A DNA stretch of 64,000 nt from Armatimonadota bacterium (GTDB lineage: Bacteria > Armatimonadota > UBA5829), in NCBI GenBank assembly GCA_039679645.1, contig JBDKUO010000062.1, positions 1 through 64,000 on the forward strand. Reading direction: 5' to 3'. Shown piece by piece: positions 32,195 to 41,500 of this stretch (within the stretch, counting starts at the first letter, position 1; every line of letters begins with the position of its first letter). A model generated the notes under the pieces. That model ran no database searches and was not told where the DNA came from. It worked only from the letters and a program-made list of their open reading frames with translations. The translations under genes and the position numbers were made by a program.

Positions 32195-33337
32195 TTATTT
32201 AATCAACGTCCACTTGCCGTTTTTGACTTCTATCATCACAAGAGAAGTGCTGCTCAGGCCGCAGTGGTCTTTTTTGGACATGTTATATATGCCGCTAACC
32301 CCTACATAGCCCTTTGTGTTTTCTATAGCTGAGCGAAGCTTGACCGGATTGGTGCCGACTTTCTTCATGGCGTTCGCAATTATCTGAATGGCATCCCAGG
32401 CATAGCCGGAATGGGTGCTGACCACGCCATAACCTCTCTTCTTGTACTCCTTTGCAAAAGCAATCTCAATTTTCTTCTGCGGGTCGGAATTCGGAAGCTG
32501 GCTCGCTACCATCAGCTTGGTCGAGGGCATGACCGTTCCGTTTGCAGCTTTGCCCGCGAGCTTAAGATAGATCGGATCGGGCTGACCATGGCACTGCACA
32601 ACCTTAAAAGGCACCTTAAGCTGCTTCGCGCTCTTGGCGACGACCGCGCCACCGGGACCGATAGTCCAGACGATCATGGCCTGCGGCTTCTTTGAGGCTA
32701 TCTTGCCAATTTGGACCGACGTGTCGGCATCATTGGGATCAAAGCGCTCATGGGCTACAATTTTCATCTTATAGCTGGGAGCAAGCTGTTTGAGAAGCTC
32801 TTCACCCTCCTGGCCGAACTTGTCCATAGCAGTCAGAAGAGCTATCTTGTTGATCTTTTTGCTCTGCAGATATTGATATATCCGCACTACGGCAGAAGAG
32901 CTCTTCTGAGGGCTTTTGAAGACCCAGGGACGCACGGGTGTGACCGGAGCCGCGCCGCCGACGCATGCGACAGTCGGGACTTTGGCTGCCTGGATCGCCG
33001 ACATACACGCCATGATCTCACCTGTGGTGGTGGGACCGCAAATCGCCGCAACCTTGTCTCTTTCGACAAGTTTCTTCAGAGCGACAACAGCCTGAGACGG
33101 TTCGGAGCGGGTGTCGGCCACAACCAACTGCAGCTTCGCACCTTTTATACCGCCCTTGCGGTTGATGTCGTCGATGACCATATCGGCCACCTGCTTGGTC
33201 GTCACGCCCACATTGGCAGCTTTGCCTGAGAGCGCGAACAGGCCACCGATTTTGATCACCTTCGCCGCGCAGGCTCCGCCTGCCGCCAGAAGTGAGATCA
33301 TAACTACTAATGCAACTACCTTCGCCAGATTCCTCAT
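32195..33337 (-). CDS. livK: Branched-chain amino acid-type ABC transporter, substrate-binding protein
   Basis: The 380-residue exported protein has a signal peptide (VVALVVMISLLAAGGACA) and the Leu/Ile/Val-binding fold: KIGGLFALSGKAANVG, then LVVADTRSEPSQAVVALKKL, AAICGPTTTGEIM, and GYAWDAIQIIANAMKKVG. It would bind amino acids or aromatic/short-chain acids in the periplasm and deliver them to LivHM. GGAAAAGG precedes the ATG at 33337. Hairpin family A sits 29 bases upstream. It is the last liv gene in transcription order (HM-GH130-GF-K). The actual ligand may not be a branched-chain amino acid. Confidence 0.9.
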   Translation of the reverse strand: MRNLAKVVALVVMISLLAAGGACAAKVIKIGGLFALSGKAANVGVTTKQVADMVIDDINRKGGIKGAKLQLVVADTRSEPSQAVVALKKLVERDKVAAICGPTTTGEIMACMSAIQAAKVPTVACVGGAAPVTPVRPWVFKSPQKSSSAVVRIYQYLQSKKINKIALLTAMDKFGQEGEELLKQLAPSYKMKIVAHERFDPNDADTSVQIGKIASKKPQAMIVWTIGPGGAVVAKSAKQLKVPFKVVQCHGQPDPIYLKLAGKAANGTVMPSTKLMVASQLPNSDPQKKIEIAFAKEYKKRGYGVVSTHSGYAWDAIQIIANAMKKVGTNPVKLRSAIENTKGYVGVSGIYNMSKKDHCGLSSTSLVMIEVKNGKWTLIK

Positions 33338-33365
33338 TTCCCTTTTCCTTTCGTTGTGTGTTTTC

Positions 33366-33390
33366 CCCTCCAGGTAGGATACCCGGAGGG
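33366..33390. repeat. Dispersed 25-base hairpin, family A copy 2
   Basis: Nearly identical to copy 1 at 3587-3611. It lies between the livF stop and the livK start, 29 bases ahead of the livK ATG, placing it in the leader or intercistronic RNA. Confidence 0.6.
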
Positions 33391-33425
33391 ATACGAGATA
33401 TTTGTTATGGGTTGTGAGTTATGGG

Positions 33426-34133
33426 TTAGACTCCCAAGTATGCCTTCTGTATCTGTTCGGAGGACTTTAGAGCGTCCCCGGTGTCTTCCAGTATAATTCT
33501 GCCGTTTTCTATTACGTAACCACGGTCGGCAATATCCAGCGCCTTATGGACGTTTTGCTCGGCAAGCAGAATGGTCATGCCCTGATCTTTGAGAGCGGCG
33601 ATCTTCTCGAATAACTCCGCTACAAGCACTGGCGCAAGACCCGTAGACGGCTCATCCAATAACAGGATTCTCGGACTGCTCATCAAAGCCCTTCCAAGGG
33701 CAAGCATCTGCTGCTGGCCGCCGCTCAGCTCCCCTGCCCTGCTCGCCAGACGCTTCTTCAGATCAGGGAAAAGTTCGAAAACCATATCGAAACGACAGTT
33801 GGTCTCCGAGCGAGACGCACGCGCTGCATTCGCGCCGACTTTGAGGTTTTCATAAATTGTCATGGATGAAAACAGCGCTCTGCCCTCGGGAACCAGAGCA
33901 AGTCCCATCCGTGCTATCTTCTCTGCCGGCTGACCAGTGATGCTTACACCGCCAAGCATTACACGCCCCTCGCTGACTTTTACAAGCCCCGCTATGCTCC
34001 TAAGCAGTGTGCTCTTACCCGCACCGTTGCCGCCCACCAGCACTACGACTTCGTTCTGCTGCACTCTCAGCGAGATGGACTTAATTACAGTGAGCTTATC
34101 GTAACCTGCGCTCAGGTTTACTGCCCTCAGCAT
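33426..34133 (-). CDS. livF: Branched-chain amino acid-type ABC transporter ATPase LivF
   Basis: The 235-residue ATPase has Walker A GGNGAGKST, signature LSGGQQQMLALGRAL, Walker B ILLLDEPSTGLAP and the H-loop-like EQNVHKAL, in the LivF arrangement. It powers the LivHM permease together with LivG. Its start overlaps the livG stop by 7 bases. Confidence 0.95.
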   Translation of the reverse strand: MLRAVNLSAGYDKLTVIKSISLRVQQNEVVVLVGGNGAGKSTLLRSIAGLVKVSEGRVMLGGVSITGQPAEKIARMGLALVPEGRALFSSMTIYENLKVGANAARASRSETNCRFDMVFELFPDLKKRLASRAGELSGGQQQMLALGRALMSSPRILLLDEPSTGLAPVLVAELFEKIAALKDQGMTILLAEQNVHKALDIADRGYVIENGRIILEDTGDALKSSEQIQKAYLGV

Positions 34134-34873
34134 TCGGCGACCCCCAAATAAGCTTCTATGACCCTTGGATTGCTGCTCACCTCGGATGGGTTGCCGTCCG
34201 CGATGAGCGCGCCGCTGTCGAGCACTATCACGCGCTCCGCAAGCCTCATGACAAGCTGCATGTCATGCTCGACCAGCAAAACCGTGATCCCGCTGCTGAC
34301 TATATGGCGTATCAGCTTGGAAAGCTGGGCACTTTCGGTTCTATTAAGACCGGCTGCAGGTTCGTCCAGAAGTAGCATCTTAGGCGAAAGAGCGAGGGCG
34401 CGCGCGATCTCAGCAAGCCTCTGTTTGCCGAAAGGCAGGTCCCCTGCCCTTGTGTTTATATCATCGCCCAGACCCATATCTTCGAGTATATAGTTTGCGC
34501 GCTTCATACGCAGGCGCTCATCTTCCCGATACCGGCCGGGCCATATAGAACAGCCAATAAAAGAGCCTGTGTTCCAAGCGCACAGGACATTTTCGAGCAG
34601 AGTCATATCGTGAAAGAGCCGGACGTTTTGAAATGTGCGCGCTATACCCCGCTTTGCAGCCTTATGCGGCTGAGGCGGCAGCTTCTTGTCCAGAAAGCTG
34701 ATGTGACCATCGCTGGGCGGCATGGCAGCGGCTATCAGGTTGAAAAGAGTGGTCTTACCCGCGCCGTTTGGCCCGATGATAGCAGTAAGGCTCCCCTCAT
34801 CTATCGAGAAGCTCACGTTATCCACGGCGCGCACGCCGCCAAAGGTTTTGGTTATGTTAGTCAGTTCAAGCAT
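34127..34873 (-). CDS. livG: Branched-chain amino acid-type ABC transporter ATPase LivG
   Basis: The 248-residue ATPase has Walker A GPNGAGKTT, the LivG-type degenerate signature LPFGKQRLAEIARAL and Walker B MLLLDEPAAGLN. The long insertion after the Q-loop (SFIGCSIWPGRYREDERLR) is typical of LivG. The ATG at 34873 gives the normal N-terminus MLELTNITKTFGG; a frame opening 20 codons earlier runs into a repeated intergenic sequence. The ribosome site is poor. It follows the GH130 gene by 174 bases. Confidence 0.94.
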   Translation of the reverse strand: MLELTNITKTFGGVRAVDNVSFSIDEGSLTAIIGPNGAGKTTLFNLIAAAMPPSDGHISFLDKKLPPQPHKAAKRGIARTFQNVRLFHDMTLLENVLCAWNTGSFIGCSIWPGRYREDERLRMKRANYILEDMGLGDDINTRAGDLPFGKQRLAEIARALALSPKMLLLDEPAAGLNRTESAQLSKLIRHIVSSGITVLLVEHDMQLVMRLAERVIVLDSGALIADGNPSEVSSNPRVIEAYLGVAEC

Positions 34874-34880
34874 AGCATAA

Positions 34881-34902
34881 GCTGAGAGTAGAGAGTGGAG
34901 AG
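34881..34902 (-). repeat. Dispersed 22-base sequence, copy 1
   Basis: On the minus strand this is identical over 22 bases to the plus-strand sequence at 58919-58940, and related to the one near 55469-55491. All three lie in intergenic DNA close to gene ends. The sequence is pyrimidine-rich (CTCTCCACTCTC...). Confidence 0.5.
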
Positions 34903-35047
34903 CTAAGAGCTTGGCTCTGCGCGTTCTACTCACTTTGATCCCAATAATCGAGCGCGATATCTGATCGCGACCGCGGAGAATATCGCGATCTGAAATCGCA
35001 CAGTTCTTTTTCGGGCTGGATCGGATATCCAGCCCGATCAGAGAATA

Positions 35048-36010
35048 TTACACCACCATGCCCTTGTTTCGGCCAACCATATGCAGGTAATCGTGCTTCC
35101 ACGCGAAATCTACCAATGTGGAGAGTTTAGCGGTAGCAAGGCCGACTACAGTATCGGCGGCGCCATAATACATCCAGACTTCATCACCGCGCACTACCGC
35201 GCCGCATGTAAAGACCACGTTAGGCACCAGGCCATACTGTTCGTAATCGACCTCAGGGGCGAAACACCAGTCCGATGCCCTTGCGAGCACCTTGCGCGGG
35301 TTCTCAAGATCGAGCAGCGCCAGCCCGAGTCTGTAGACCGGATGACCCGCCGCCTCTTTTACGCCGTGATATATCAAAAGCCAACCCTGATCGGTCTTGA
35401 TAGGGGGCGCTCCGACGCCTATCCTGAGGCCGTCCCACCAGGGTCCGCCGCGCTCGGGAATAAGCACACCCGGCTGGCTCCAATAGACCATATCATCGGG
35501 CGAACTTGCATACCATATGTGCTCCTGGCCGCCCGTGACGGGCCTGTGAAGCATTATCCAGTGGCCATCGAACTGCTCTGGAAAAAGGCAGGCGTCCTTG
35601 TTTGTCGGCGGGAGAACGGTTCCCAACCTCTCAACAGTTAAGAAATCCTTGGTCCTTGCCAGAGCTACCGCCGGGCCGTATCTGGAATAAGCCGTATAGG
35701 CGATGACCCACTCGCGCGGGGCGATCTGCGTGACTCTCGGGTCTTCACAGCCCCACTCTTCGTATGGAAATTCGGCTTGGTCAGGACAGAGCAGAGCTTT
35801 GTCGTCAAAGCGCCATGCATCGACCCCGTTTTTGCTCCTGGCTACGCGAATCTCTGAGATCCCTCGGCGCACCTCTATACGCAGCAGCAATAGTGTCTCG
35901 CCGTCGTACTCGACAACACCGGGATTGAACACCGAATTTGCCTTAACCGGCACATCCATCGGTGTTATCAGCGGCTTATTCGTCATTCTTGTGAAAGGCC
36001 CATCAGACAT
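35048..36010 (-). CDS. GH130 family glycoside phosphorylase/mannosidase
   Basis: The 320-residue protein has the five-bladed propeller motifs of GH130: NSVFNPGVVEYDGETLLLLR, GCEDPRVT (the Asp at 90 is the expected acid), PTNKDACLFPE, GAPPIKTDQGWLLIYHGV and CGAVVRGDEVWMYYGAADT. GH130 enzymes phosphorolyse or hydrolyse beta-mannosides. No signal peptide, so it acts on imported sugar. The ATG at 36010 lies 8 bases after GGAGG. The gene is inserted between livM and livG on the same strand, an odd place for a sugar enzyme in an amino-acid-type transporter operon. Confidence 0.9.
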   Translation of the reverse strand: MSDGPFTRMTNKPLITPMDVPVKANSVFNPGVVEYDGETLLLLRIEVRRGISEIRVARSKNGVDAWRFDDKALLCPDQAEFPYEEWGCEDPRVTQIAPREWVIAYTAYSRYGPAVALARTKDFLTVERLGTVLPPTNKDACLFPEQFDGHWIMLHRPVTGGQEHIWYASSPDDMVYWSQPGVLIPERGGPWWDGLRIGVGAPPIKTDQGWLLIYHGVKEAAGHPVYRLGLALLDLENPRKVLARASDWCFAPEVDYEQYGLVPNVVFTCGAVVRGDEVWMYYGAADTVVGLATAKLSTLVDFAWKHDYLHMVGRNKGMVV

Positions 36011-36037
36011 ACTCATCACCTCCGAAAGATATGTCCA

Positions 36038-37051
36038 TCATTTCCTTCTGACTGCACCCGCAATACGGGCAGCGGCTCTCTTTAGTCCGGGAATCATCCC
36101 TGAAGGAGACAAAATAAGGATCAGCGCAAGCATAATCCCAAAGATCATATGCTCAATGCGAGATGTATCTGCTGCGCCCGCTGCCGTGCCGACAAGATTG
36201 ATTATCTCGTGCAGGACAGTCAAAATCACTCCGCCCGCCACGCTGCCCCAGATGCTGCCCATGCCGCCTATCACGACCATCATGACAAGCTGCACGTTCA
36301 TCATCAGACTGAACTCTTCAGGCAACAGCATACCGTCGGACTGGACAAACGCAAAGAGCACACCCGCAATTGCGGCGAGTACGCACGATGCGGTAAACAC
36401 CTTGACCTTGAGGGCGAATGTATTGATTCCAAGCGATGCGGCCGCGGACTCGTCACCCTCGATGGCTCTAAGGCTCCTGCCCTGAGGCGATTCGATAAGC
36501 CCAATCGCCCAGACTATGCATAAAGTCACCATCGCCCATATGAAATAGAACTTGCTGAGACTGTCTTTGACTAAACCGAAAAATGTGATCTGCGGAAGAC
36601 CCAGAATTCCGTCGGCCCCGCCTGTGATCGGGAACTTGGATATCCCCTCACCTATTATTATGCCTATCGCCAGAGTCGCCAGCGCAAGGTGGTTGCCCTT
36701 GAGCCGGAGTATGGAACTGCCTACCAAAAACGATATCAATGCAGTCCCGATGATCCCAGCCAGAATTGCAGACCACATCGGCCAATGCAGCGATTTGATC
36801 AGCACCGCAGGAATGTATCCGCCGAGAGCATAGAAACCGGCATGACCGAGAGATATCTGACCAGTATATCCCATCAGCAGCGTCAGACCGCATACGATGA
36901 TAACATATATCCCGCAAAGTTGAGCCAGATCGAGCAAATATGAGTAGTCACCAGGCAAGAGTCTTGGAAAAACAATAACCGCCAGAGCCATAGCCAGCGG
37001 ACCCATATATATCTTCCAAAGCGGCTTGGGGCGCGGATATTTGCTGATCAT
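36038..37051 (-). CDS. livM: Branched-chain amino acid-type ABC transporter permease LivM
   Basis: The 337-residue membrane protein shows the LivM consensus GQISLGHAGFYALGGY, then LRLKGNHLALATLAIGIIIGE, and the EAA-like loop SPQGRSLRAIEGDESAAASLGIN. About eight helices. It forms the channel with LivH. Its start overlaps the livH stop as ATGA. Confidence 0.95.
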   Translation of the reverse strand: MISKYPRPKPLWKIYMGPLAMALAVIVFPRLLPGDYSYLLDLAQLCGIYVIIVCGLTLLMGYTGQISLGHAGFYALGGYIPAVLIKSLHWPMWSAILAGIIGTALISFLVGSSILRLKGNHLALATLAIGIIIGEGISKFPITGGADGILGLPQITFFGLVKDSLSKFYFIWAMVTLCIVWAIGLIESPQGRSLRAIEGDESAAASLGINTFALKVKVFTASCVLAAIAGVLFAFVQSDGMLLPEEFSLMMNVQLVMMVVIGGMGSIWGSVAGGVILTVLHEIINLVGTAAGAADTSRIEHMIFGIMLALILILSPSGMIPGLKRAAARIAGAVRRK

Positions 37052-37902
37052 CTCGACAGAATCCCCCTCGGCCTGATCAAGAGCAGCACGACAACAATCG
37101 CAAGCGCAAGGATATCTTTATAACCCGAACTGAAGAAGCATATAAACTGCTCCAGCACCCCGATAATCAGCCCGCCAAGCACACATCCTATGGGATTTCC
37201 CAGTCCGCCAAGTATCGCTGCCGAAAAGCCCTTGATGCCGATCATCGTACCGCCGTCGAACTGCATGCTCATGATCGGAGTAATCATCACACCGCCTACC
37301 GCCGCAAGCGCCGCACTGAGGGCAAAAGACATTGCCGAAGCAGTATCCACGCTGATCCCACAGAGCCTTGCACCCTCACTGTTTTCCGCACATGCGCGCA
37401 TGTTCATGCCGAACCGAGTGAACTTGAAAAAAACAACCAGCAAAAGCATACATATGCCGGCCACAGGGATTACCAGCAGCGAGTGGGCATCCACTTGGCC
37501 CGCTCCTATTTTGACTGAGCCATCCATCAGCTTGGGAAGGGTATATGGATCAGTCCCCCATATGAATGAAGCAGTTGACTTGGCCACAATTGAGAGCGCA
37601 ATTGTCAAAATTATATATGTGACCGGCGAAGCGCCCTTGGCTGGGCGCAAGGCAATCAAATATGAGAGCAGGCCTATAAGAGCTGCGACCAAAATCCCCA
37701 ATCCTATAGCATACGGCATTGGGAGTTTGAGAGCGACATGACACCATGCGCTGGTCAGCGCTCCAATCATTACAAACTCGCCCTGAGCAAAGTTGATGAT
37801 CCCGGTCGTTGAGTAGATGACGTTAAACCCGAGCGCTACGAGCGCATAGATGCTGCCTATCACCACCCCGTTTGAAAAAAATAAGCCGATGTAATGTCCC
37901 AT
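37048..37902 (-). CDS. livH: Branched-chain amino acid-type ABC transporter permease LivH
   Basis: A 284-residue permease with the LivH consensus YALVALGFNVIYSTTGIINF and AQGEFVMIGA, the cytoplasmic loop KFTRFGMNMRACAENSEGAR, and FSAAILGGLGNPIGCVLGG. It is the first gene of the operon, reading toward lower coordinates. The 186 bases upstream hold no strong promoter that I can see. Confidence 0.95.
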   Translation of the reverse strand: MGHYIGLFFSNGVVIGSIYALVALGFNVIYSTTGIINFAQGEFVMIGALTSAWCHVALKLPMPYAIGLGILVAALIGLLSYLIALRPAKGASPVTYIILTIALSIVAKSTASFIWGTDPYTLPKLMDGSVKIGAGQVDAHSLLVIPVAGICMLLLVVFFKFTRFGMNMRACAENSEGARLCGISVDTASAMSFALSAALAAVGGVMITPIMSMQFDGGTMIGIKGFSAAILGGLGNPIGCVLGGLIIGVLEQFICFFSSGYKDILALAIVVVLLLIRPRGILSR

Positions 37903-38088
37903 ATATTAACCGATACTTAAGCTCCTCAATAAGCATAACGCAATATGAAAACAAGTGCAAGACAGCGCCTCAGCGCCTATAGAAGTGAAGACGTGGGGTG
38001 GTAAATACATCAACCGCGAGTCCGCCTCGCACCCAATTACAAACACAGGCCGGAGAGAGGTCCGGCCTTGTGTTGATTTCTGTGATGA

Positions 38089-38535
38089 CTACTCGAAAGA
38101 CGGCGGGGAAGGTGGAGTTTCACCCGGCACTTTGAATGTGCAAGACGCCTTAGAAGTATTTCCCGCCGTATCTGTTGCGGTAATAACTACTGTGTATGTT
38201 ACTGAAGAAGTATTACCATTTTCGGCAGCCTCATAGCCGCTGCAACTGAAAGTGCTGCCTGTAGTAAGACTCATAGTCAGCGTGGAAGATGATTTATCAT
38301 AAGGGTCCGTAACAACCGCGGTTACTGACTTCACTGCAGTGTTATCGGTAACATTCGCCTTAATTGTTACATCGCCGCCCGCGCAACTGCTTGGAGATGC
38401 AGCCGAAGCGCCGGATATCGTGGGACCGGTGGTGTCGCCGGAGTTTGTGCCGCCTCCACCGCCTCCGCATCCTGCGATCATTGCAATCGCCAGCAGCACA
38501 CCGCAGGCAATTAGAATACGTCCTTTAATTAACAT
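38089..38535 (-). CDS. Lipoprotein with a single Ig-like domain
   Basis: The 148-residue product starts with a lipoprotein signal (GVLLAIAMIAGC, acylated Cys) followed by a poly-Gly run. Residues about 45-135 look like one bacterial Ig-like/cadherin-like domain (DVTIKANVTDNTAVKSVTAV, then YTVVITATDTAGNTSKASC), with two cysteines that may bond. It ends in a Pro/Ser tail. The start at 38535 has GAGG upstream; an in-frame TTG five codons earlier overlaps that site. The gene lies 63 bases after the large Ig-containing protease, whose Ig-like repeats are similar in style; co-expression is possible. Function unknown, probably surface binding. Confidence 0.75.
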   Translation of the reverse strand: MLIKGRILIACGVLLAIAMIAGCGGGGGGTNSGDTTGPTISGASAASPSSCAGGDVTIKANVTDNTAVKSVTAVVTDPYDKSSSTLTMSLTTGSTFSCSGYEAAENGNTSSVTYTVVITATDTAGNTSKASCTFKVPGETPPSPPSFE

Positions 38536-38598
38536 AACATTTAACCTCAATAGTTTCTATAATGAATTACCTTGTTGCGCACATATGAGGTTCCCGAC

Positions 38599-41500
38599 TT
38601 ATGGAGCCGGGATTACCAGATAGCACTCCTGCAGCGCCTTAATCCAATAAGCGCGCCAGGGCGCCATCTTATCGGTCGCACCGGAAATTGCACCAGGATT
38701 ACCTACAAGGTAGTATTTGCCTGTGAGAGGATTATCATCGTCCTGCTGCCAACCCCAGGCATAGCTCTTTACGTATGTTCCAGCTTTATTTAACGCCATC
38801 GATGCACTATCAACCGTTTGGACCGTGATCGCTGTCGTATCCCATGTAACTGTCTTCATAAAGGGCTGCCCGATAAGGTTCCAACCCTTATAAAGATGAA
38901 TTGAAACCACATTAGGATCTTTCTCGGTTGAAGCCGCTTGATCCGGAACTTCACCACAAGGCTCTATGGGCGTATCTTCAAACATAGCCCAAAATCCTCT
39001 TCCGGGTGTTGCGCTGGTCGGATCAAACCAGCAGTAGTGGTTCGTATCGTTGCCGTAGCCGAAGTACTTACCGCTCTTCGTCCTATACATCATCCAATCC
39101 ATATCATAGAAGCTCACTACGTTTTTCGGATCGGTATCGTCAGGAATGATCGGCAGAGACACCATGACCATACCCTTCCAGGCATCTTCGACCGGAGTGG
39201 ACTCTCGAGTAACCTGAAGAGAATCAAATGCGCTCTGGCCGGCTGCGTCACGCGCGGTTACCGTGATAACATTCGTGTCTCCCTCGACAATCTCAATTCC
39301 GTCTATCTTCCAGCTTGTGGCGCCGGATATCGTCCCGGATGCGCCGGTTCCCAAATTAGCCCACTTGATTGTCGTAGTATCGTCCGAAGCGGTCCCCGAC
39401 AGATTGATGCTCGCCCCGGTGCGGGTGGTGCTGTCGTCGGAAGTCGGACCGGTTATCGAAATTATTGGCTTCGGATTTGTTACCGTAAGAACAGCAGTAC
39501 CGGTAGCCTTGGTTGTCGAAATGCTTGTACATGTGGCAGTGCATGTTATGTTAATATGCTTGTCACCGTCGGTGGTGTTTGTGGGTGCGGTATAGGTCGG
39601 ATTCTGAGCGCTCACACTCGGACTGAATGTGCCGCCTGCTCCCGAATCGGACCATCGATACTTAAGCAAGTCGCACCTGGAATCTATGGCTGTGATAGCA
39701 CAGACCGTTGTCTTTCCGGGATCAATAGTTGATGGAGTCAGTGTCGGACCCGTTAATGTTACCACATGCCCGCCGGTCACAATCAACTGAGCGGAGGCGC
39801 TGCCGGTAATAGCGGAATCCACTTTGCATACGGCATGACAGGTGATGGTAACGACCTTGTCTGCGCTGCTTGAATTGACAGGAACCGTATAGGTAGTGCT
39901 TGATGCGCTCGGATTTGCGAATGAACCGCCGGCACCTCCATCAGACCATGAGTAGGTTACGTCATGCCCCTGCGAATCGACCGCAGAAGCGCCGACCGTC
40001 GTTGTCGACCCCGATTCAACAGTTGAAGGATTCAAAGATGGCGTTGTAACCACCAGCGCATGAGCATTTTGCGTATAGTAAATAGTCAGAGTCTGCTTCA
40101 CTTCATTGCCAGCGGAATCCTGTGCGGTTATGACTATATTATTGCGGCCCAAAGTAAGAGGCACACCAGCCACCGACCAAGTGCGGACTCCCGTGCATAT
40201 GCCGCTGTCACCGGTAGTGGAGTTGGACCATGTCAGCCCAACCACGATTCCGGTGGTTGTCCCGACAACGGGTATGCTTGAATTATGCCAGAAACCGTCA
40301 AAACCAGCCTCCGGAGAAGTGATAACAACCGTAGTATCTTCGTCCGGAACAAATTTTTGCACGCGGTCGTTGTTCATATCGACGACGTAAACATTGCCGT
40401 CCGCATCCTGCCTGATCCCAGTCGGCTGAACAAATTGGCCGCCACTGGTGCCGTATTCTCCCCACTTGCCGACAAAATTGCCTGTTGAATCAAAAACCTG
40501 AACGCGATTGTTGATATAGTCGGAGACAAACACATCACCGGTCATGCCGACTTCTATACCGGTAGGGTTCATAAACTCACCGTCTCCAATGCCGCCCGAA
40601 CCCCATGGTTTAACCAGGTGATAGGTAACGCTCTGACTTAAGCCGGTATTTGTCACGCCCAACTTGCTGTCGTAAAGCACCGTCGTAAGTGAGCTTGAGG
40701 TTGTTTCGGTAAACATAACAACTCGATTGTTGAGTGTGTCAACCACATAGATATAGCGAGTTCCATCCTTGTCGACGACCGAAACGTCACGCGGCCATGA
40801 GAAATCAGCACCGGTGGTGGTAGATGAAGAAAGTTGAGCAAGATAGTTGCCGTTACTATTAAACTTCTGGATTCGATTGTTGCCACTGTCGGCAACATAT
40901 ACGTTATCGCTTCCATCAACAGCGATGCCATGCGGAGATACAAATTGCCCATTGCCTGTGCCGTATGAACCCCATCCGGCAACAAGCTCCCAATCGGGAC
41001 TGTATTTTTGTATGCGGTTGTTTCTGGTATCGCTGATGTAAAAGTTGCCCAATGAGTCGATTGCAATGCCGCGCGGCGTATCGAACGGATCGGAGCCGAT
41101 GCCGGAAAACGAATCATCATAGGAGCCGGTCGAGCTGTATTTCTGTATTCTGTTATTCAGGCTGTCGGCCAGATATACCGACCCGTCCAGACCTATCGCT
41201 ACGCCTATCGGTTTATCCACATTGCCGCCCCACCAGCGTTCCAGCGCGTAACCTCCGGCTTTCGTCGCAGAAAACACCTCAACGTTCACCTGAGATGCCG
41301 CACTGCCGGATTTTACAGTGACTACACTCGACCCGGAACCCGCTTTGAACAGACCGGTTTGAGAGTCGATTTCACCGGTTGTGGCAGACCAAGTCAACGA
41401 TGAACCCTCGGCAAGGGGCCTGATATTTCCATTGATGTCTATTGGAACCGCCTTAAACTCCTGCGACATTCCCTGAACCAGACCGACCTTACTGGGAAAA

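Noticed and set aside
37903-38088. Possible tRNA in the liv-lipoprotein gap
   Set aside because: No cloverleaf or T-loop consensus could be found on either strand.
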